17,430 nucleotides of DNA from Lachnospiraceae bacterium. GTDB taxonomy: Bacteria > Bacillota > Clostridia > Lachnospirales > Lachnospiraceae. The notes beneath the pieces were generated by a model, which was given only the letters and a program-made list of their open reading frames with translations, did not search any database and was not told the DNA's origin. The stretch is taken from assembly GCA_900770225.1 (NCBI GenBank), contig CAAGJU010000187.1, forward strand, positions 1 to 17,430, given 5' to 3'. Below, one piece after another: positions 14,488 through 17,430 of the stretch. How positions within the stretch are numbered: the first letter of the stretch is position 1; the number at the start of each line of letters is the position of its first letter. A program made the position numbers and the translations under genes.

Positions 14488-14726
14488 CAGAAATACAGAT
14501 GCTTCCAACCCGCAACCATCCGCAGACGCCGGTGGTTTGCGAAGCCGAGCGGAGCGAAGGCTGAGCTTACCACCGTTGCGTCGAGGACGAGCGAGAGCGG
14601 TCGGCTTGTAAACTCGCAAAGCTCGTTAACTGCGCCGACAGGCATCGCACGTATGCTTCGAGCTCCCTTCGGTCGCTCTCAGCTAGTGCTCATAGCTCTG
14701 TTGCGGGTGGAAGCATCTGTATTCTG
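14488..14726 (+). repeat. Structured palindromic repeat, copy C, with 3'-side insertion
   Basis: Outer arms 14488-14516 and about 14700-14726 pair throughout except for two single-base bulges (CAGATGCTTCCA against TGGAAGCATCTG). The core is GACGC-CGGTGGT (14525-14536) with ACCACCG (14569-14575) and GCGTC (14578-14582). Relative to A and B, about 100 bases (14600-14699) are inserted between the GAGCGAGAGCG motif and the right outer arm. The insert has its own hairpins, including GTCGGC/GCCGAC (14600-14605 with 14634-14639). It lies 30 bp after the stop of the secreted C39 protein gene. Confidence 0.88.
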
Positions 14727-14775
14727 CACTGAAATTCGAACCATTCTCCCACCAGAGAGCCTCGTTAGTCTTCCA

Positions 14776-14818
14776 TTTGGGCTGCTCAGTGGGACAGCGT
14801 CCCACCACGGCACCCAAA
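14776..14818 (+). ncRNA. Unassigned nested hairpin after repeat copy C
   Basis: TTTGGG-C-TGC pairs with GCA-CCCAAA (14776-14785 with 14810-14818), enclosing a perfect 7-bp hairpin GTGGGAC-AGC-GTCCCAC (14789-14805). The intrinsic terminator follows 44 bp later. Copy C, this structure and the terminator could together form one structured transcript or 3' untranslated region. I do not recognise a known RNA family. Confidence 0.35.
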
Positions 14819-14861
14819 GCCTACATCATGTGCCTGAAAACCGCATAACTACTACATTTTG

Positions 14862-14888
14862 ACGGCCCCTCCGGGGCCGTTTTTTTTT
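14862..14888 (+). terminator. Intrinsic terminator
   Basis: ACGGCCCC-TCC-GGGGCCGT is a perfect 8-bp GC-rich stem with a 3-base loop, followed by eight T residues (14881-14888). It ends plus-strand transcription from the secreted C39 gene and repeat copy C before the mraZ promoter. Confidence 0.95.
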
Positions 14889-14910
14889 ACCGTGAAAACG
14901 GCAAAAGGGG

Positions 14911-14939
14911 TTGCTTTTTGATGGTTCAGGGGATAAGAT
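14911..14939 (+). promoter_or_regulatory. Promoter for mraZ
   Basis: TTGCTT (14911-14916) and TAAGAT (14934-14939) are separated by exactly 17 bp, shortly after an intrinsic terminator and just before the MraZ boxes. The predicted start is near 14946. Confidence 0.7.
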
Positions 14940-14948
14940 TGTCACATA

Positions 14949-14985
14949 AGTGGTGAGAAGTGGTGAAAAGTGGAGTTGAGTGGGA
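14949..14985 (+). promoter_or_regulatory. MraZ operator boxes
   Basis: Four AGTGG motifs recur with an exact 10-bp period (TGG at 14951, 14961, 14971 and 14981), the last reading AGTGGGA. MraZ is known to bind tandem TGGGN-type repeats spaced about one helical turn at its own promoter. Here the boxes start only a few bases after the predicted transcription start, fitting autorepression of mraZ-rsmH-ftsL. The remaining leader to 15045 shows only an AAGG ribosome site. Confidence 0.75.
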
Positions 14986-15045
14986 CAACAGTCTGGGGAG
15001 AGTGGCTGTCCATCGACTTCACCGGTCAGCTGAAAGGTAAGGTTT

Positions 15046-15477
15046 ATGTTCACTGGAGAGTATGGACATACAATCGATGCGAAAGGACGACTGATTATTC
15101 CGTCCAAATTCAGAGAGGAACTGGGAGATAAGTTCTATCTGACAAGGGGAATGGATGGATGTCTGTTTATTTTTCCGCAGGATGCATGGACTGAATTTGA
15201 ACAGAAACTTGCCGCATTGCCACTTACGAGCAAAGACGCCAGAACTTTCACCCGTTTCTTCGTAAGCGGTGCTACAGAGTGTGAACTGGATAAGCAGGGG
15301 AGAATTCTCGTGCCGCAGAGCCTCCGGGAATATGCGAATCTGGTTAAAGATGTGATACTGGCCGGGAACCTGCATCGCATCGAAGTCTGGAGCAAGGAGA
15401 GATGGACCGAGAGCACGAACTATACCGACATGGATAACATTGCGAAGGGACTGCAGGATCTCGGAATTACTTTCTGA
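15046..15477 (+). CDS. mraZ: Transcriptional regulator MraZ
   Basis: A 143-aa DNA-binding protein and the first gene of the division/cell-wall (dcw) cluster. It carries two SpoVT-AbrB half-domains with the DAKGR (11-15) and DKQGR (82-86) signatures, each followed by a strand of the IIPS or ILVP type. MraZ forms a ring-shaped oligomer that binds tandem TGG-containing repeats and represses its own operon; matching boxes lie at 14949-14985. The length is typical. The ATG has AAAGGTAAGG shortly upstream. rsmH follows after 29 bp in the same transcription unit. Confidence 0.97.
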   Translation: MFTGEYGHTIDAKGRLIIPSKFREELGDKFYLTRGMDGCLFIFPQDAWTEFEQKLAALPLTSKDARTFTRFFVSGATECELDKQGRILVPQSLREYANLVKDVILAGNLHRIEVWSKERWTESTNYTDMDNIAKGLQDLGITF

Positions 15478-15506
15478 CAATATTTTGAGGTCTGAGGCAG
15501 GAGCAT

Positions 15507-16469
15507 ATGGAATTCAGTCATAAGTCAGTGCTGCTTTCGGAAACGATCGAGCAGCTGAAGATCCGTGCGGATGGAATCTATGTGGACGGCACGCTGGGCG
15601 GCGCCGGACACTCTCTGGAAATTTGCAGAAGACTGAACGATCATGGAAGACTGATCGGTATCGACCAGGATGGAGAAGCGATAGAAGCGGCAGAAGATCG
15701 TCTTGCCAGCTACAAGGATCGTGTAACGATACTGCGCGGCAACTATCGGAATATGTTCGACATGCTGGGAGAGATCGGCATCGAAAAAGTTGACGGGATC
15801 CTTCTGGACCTGGGCGTTTCGTCACATCAGCTCGATGATGCCGGCCGTGGGTTTACCTACCGGACGGACGCGCCACTGGACATGAGAATGGATCAGAGAC
15901 AGGCGCTTTCCGCGTACGAAGTCGTAAATAACTACGGCAAAGAAGAGCTTTTTCGTGTGATACGGGATTACGGCGAAGAAAAGTTTGCCGGAAACATTGC
16001 CAGAAACATCTGTCTGGAGAGAGAAAAGAAACCGATCGAGACGACTGGGGAGCTCGCCGAGATCGTAAAGGCATCGATACCCGCGAGGGCGAGAGCGTCA
16101 GGAGGACATCCCGCAAAGCGCACATTTCAGGCGATCCGGATCGAGGTAAACGGAGAACTGGATGCACTGAAAGATTCACTGGACACGATGATCGGACATC
16201 TGACCGACGGCGGCCGCATCTGTGTGATTACTTTTCATTCGCTGGAAGACCGCATTGTCAAGGAAACGTTCAGAAGAAACGATGATCCGTGCATCTGTCC
16301 GCCACAGTTTCCGGTCTGCGTATGCGGACGGATACCGACGGGAGATGTGATCACCAGGAAACCGATCATCCCTTCGCAGGAGGAAATGGAAGCAAATCCG
16401 CGGTCGAAGAGCGCCAAGCTGCGCGTATTCGAGCGAAAATACGGACTGCATCCCAGGAGGCAGCGATAG
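15507..16469 (+). CDS. rsmH: 16S rRNA (cytosine(1402)-N4)-methyltransferase RsmH
   Basis: A 320-aa SAM-dependent enzyme that N4-methylates C1402 of 16S rRNA in the ribosomal P site. The SAM-binding site begins with VDGTLGGAGHS (26-36), followed by LIGIDQD (49-55) and GILLDLGVSSHQLDDAGRGF (97-116). Later family stretches are KRTFQAIRIEVN and VITFHSLEDRIVK. A C-terminal Cys cluster (CICPPQFPVCVCGR) is common in clostridial members. It starts 29 bp after mraZ with AGGAG upstream, and its TAG directly abuts the next ATG. The gene order mraZ-rsmH-ftsL is the conserved dcw start. Confidence 0.97.
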   Translation: MEFSHKSVLLSETIEQLKIRADGIYVDGTLGGAGHSLEICRRLNDHGRLIGIDQDGEAIEAAEDRLASYKDRVTILRGNYRNMFDMLGEIGIEKVDGILLDLGVSSHQLDDAGRGFTYRTDAPLDMRMDQRQALSAYEVVNNYGKEELFRVIRDYGEEKFAGNIARNICLEREKKPIETTGELAEIVKASIPARARASGGHPAKRTFQAIRIEVNGELDALKDSLDTMIGHLTDGGRICVITFHSLEDRIVKETFRRNDDPCICPPQFPVCVCGRIPTGDVITRKPIIPSQEEMEANPRSKSAKLRVFERKYGLHPRRQR

Positions 16470-17084
16470 ATGGCATCACGAAAACAGACTCGAAATGTCC
16501 GGGGAGGACACCAAAGGGTAAATTCATACAGTGCGGAACGAAGAACAGGATCAATCAACAGGGGAGTGACAGGAAATACGCGGCCCCGGGTGACAGGGAA
16601 CCGTCAGGGAACGCGCGAACAGCAGCAGAATGGAAATTATGCCCGCTATTATGTGGACGGCACAGCTGTAAGAGAGCTGGAAGAACAGGAAACCGAAAAC
16701 CGCAGAAGAAAGAGACGCCGCAGCGTCAGCCGTAAAACGCTTGAGAACAGGCGGAGAGCGAAGAGCTTCGGCATCGGATATATCTTTTTTCTGACAGCGG
16801 TATGTATCGCATCCGTTTATTTTTGTGTTCATTATCTGCAGCTCAGATCAGCGCTCATTACGCAGAACGAGACCATAGCGTCCATGCAGAGCACCCTGAG
16901 TCAGCTTACAGAGGACAATGACGCGCTTTACAGGTCAACCATGGCTTCTGTCTCCATGGACGATGTGAGACAGACGGCACTTTCAAAGTTAGGACTGCAC
17001 TACGCAACAGAATCTCAGATCGAGTATTACAATGCCGATGATGAGAGTTATGTGCGTCAGTACACGGATATCAATGGAAAGTAA
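16470..17084 (+). CDS. ftsL: FtsL-like cell-division protein
   Basis: A 204-aa single-pass membrane protein at the FtsL position of the dcw cluster. A long basic cytoplasmic N-terminus (1-98, including RRRKRRR at about 78-84) precedes one membrane helix at about 101-122. An extracellular coiled coil follows (about 124-155, QLRSALITQNETIASMQSTL). The short C-terminal part contains MDDVRQTALSKLGLHYATES, the FtsL/DivIC-type turn. FtsL works with DivIC/FtsB and DivIB to activate septal wall synthesis. The ATG follows the rsmH TAG with no gap, so translation is coupled. Sequence similarity in this family is weak, so the call rests on topology and position. A hairpin follows the stop, instead of an immediate penicillin-binding protein gene. 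Confidence 0.8.
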   Translation: MASRKQTRNVRGGHQRVNSYSAERRTGSINRGVTGNTRPRVTGNRQGTREQQQNGNYARYYVDGTAVRELEEQETENRRRKRRRSVSRKTLENRRRAKSFGIGYIFFLTAVCIASVYFCVHYLQLRSALITQNETIASMQSTLSQLTEDNDALYRSTMASVSMDDVRQTALSKLGLHYATESQIEYYNADDESYVRQYTDINGK

Positions 17085-17133
17085 GCGTTTCCGGCGGCTG
17101 CCGGGGACGATGAACATTTGAAGTATGATGCCT

Positions 17134-17166
17134 GCCCCGCTGTTCTGCAGCGGGGCTTCGTTCGTT
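17134..17166 (+). terminator. Terminator-like hairpin after ftsL
   Basis: GCCCCGCTG (17134-17142) pairs perfectly with CAGCGGGGC (17148-17156) around a 5-base loop. TTCGTTCGTT follows rather than an unbroken T-run. It lies 49 bases after the ftsL stop and probably ends, or attenuates, the mraZ transcription unit. Confidence 0.65.
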
Positions 17167-17220
17167 ACACGGGCAAACCGAGACATTACAGTTTATACAT
17201 TACAGAGCCACGGAACACAT

Positions 17221-17430
17221 GGAGACTCCCAAGCCGAGACCTCCGCAGGCGTCGGTGGTTTGCTGACGTGATAAAATTCGCTTCGCGGGTTTTATCACGT
17301 GATCGCGGCGTTCGCCTCACCGTATCACGCTTCGCGTGTACGGATGCGGCTCACTGCTCGCGTAAATCCGAGGCGAAGCCGATGGATGAGCTTACCACCG
17401 CTACGCCGAGGACAAGCGAGAGCGCGTCGA
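17221..17430 (+). repeat. Structured palindromic repeat, copy D, expanded and cut by the window end
   Basis: The left outer arm (GGAGACTCCCAAGCCGAGAC) begins near 17221; its partner would lie past the window. The core stem is GGCGT-CGGTGGT (17248-17259) with ACCACCG (17394-17400) and ACGCC (17403-17407), carrying two compensated pair changes against A-C. The apical part is expanded by about 100 bases. It contains an 11-bp hairpin ACGTGATAAAA/TTTTATCACGT (17266-17276 with 17290-17300), a CCGTA-T-CACGC/GCGTG-TACGG hairpin (17320-17343) and then an ATCC/GGAT hairpin like that of copy B. No gene is visible in 17085-17430. Confidence 0.85.

Overview
This window looks like chromosome from a moderately GC-rich anaerobic Firmicute of the class Clostridia, probably Lachnospiraceae-like. 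The clues are a separate murT/gatD pair, the mraZ-rsmH-ftsL start of a division/cell-wall cluster, AGGAGG-type ribosome sites, lipoprotein and membrane proteins of Gram-positive type, and no outer-membrane genes. The family assignment is an inference; no rRNA or tRNA is present to confirm it.

Layout. 1-328 is non-coding or out-of-frame sequence with a strong hairpin and three 42-bp tandem repeats. 329-2311 holds two minus-strand genes: a dicarboxylate/amino acid:cation symporter and a CYTH-domain protein with its own promoter. From 2345 onward every gene is on the plus strand: murT and gatD (lipid II amidation), a small cytosolic C39-like cysteine peptidase, then a complete peptide ABC importer in the order oppA-oppD-oppF-oppB-oppC. 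A large secreted protein with a C-terminal C39-like peptidase fold follows. The window ends with mraZ-rsmH-ftsL, a terminator-like hairpin and a repeat cut by the window edge.

The genes fit a theme of cell envelope and peptide handling. MurT/GatD amidate the D-Glu of lipid II, the mraZ cluster serves division, and OppABCDF imports peptides. The two C39-like proteases, one cytosolic and one exported, flank the Opp genes and could act on peptides, but no substrate is visible.

The most unusual signal is a family of four large structured repeats at about 2345-2484, 4966-5102, 14488-14726 and 17221-17430, all in the same orientation. Each complete copy closes with a long outer stem whose sequence differs between copies while staying self-complementary. 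The inner ACCACCG/CGGTGGT stem and an apical stem also show compensatory changes. Two copies carry extra hairpin modules, inserted at two different places. I do not recognise the family; it behaves like a structured RNA or a mobile palindromic element. Other regulatory candidates are a set of mutually exclusive hairpins between murT and gatD, a terminator-like hairpin in the murT leader, and four 10-bp-spaced MraZ boxes after the mraZ promoter.
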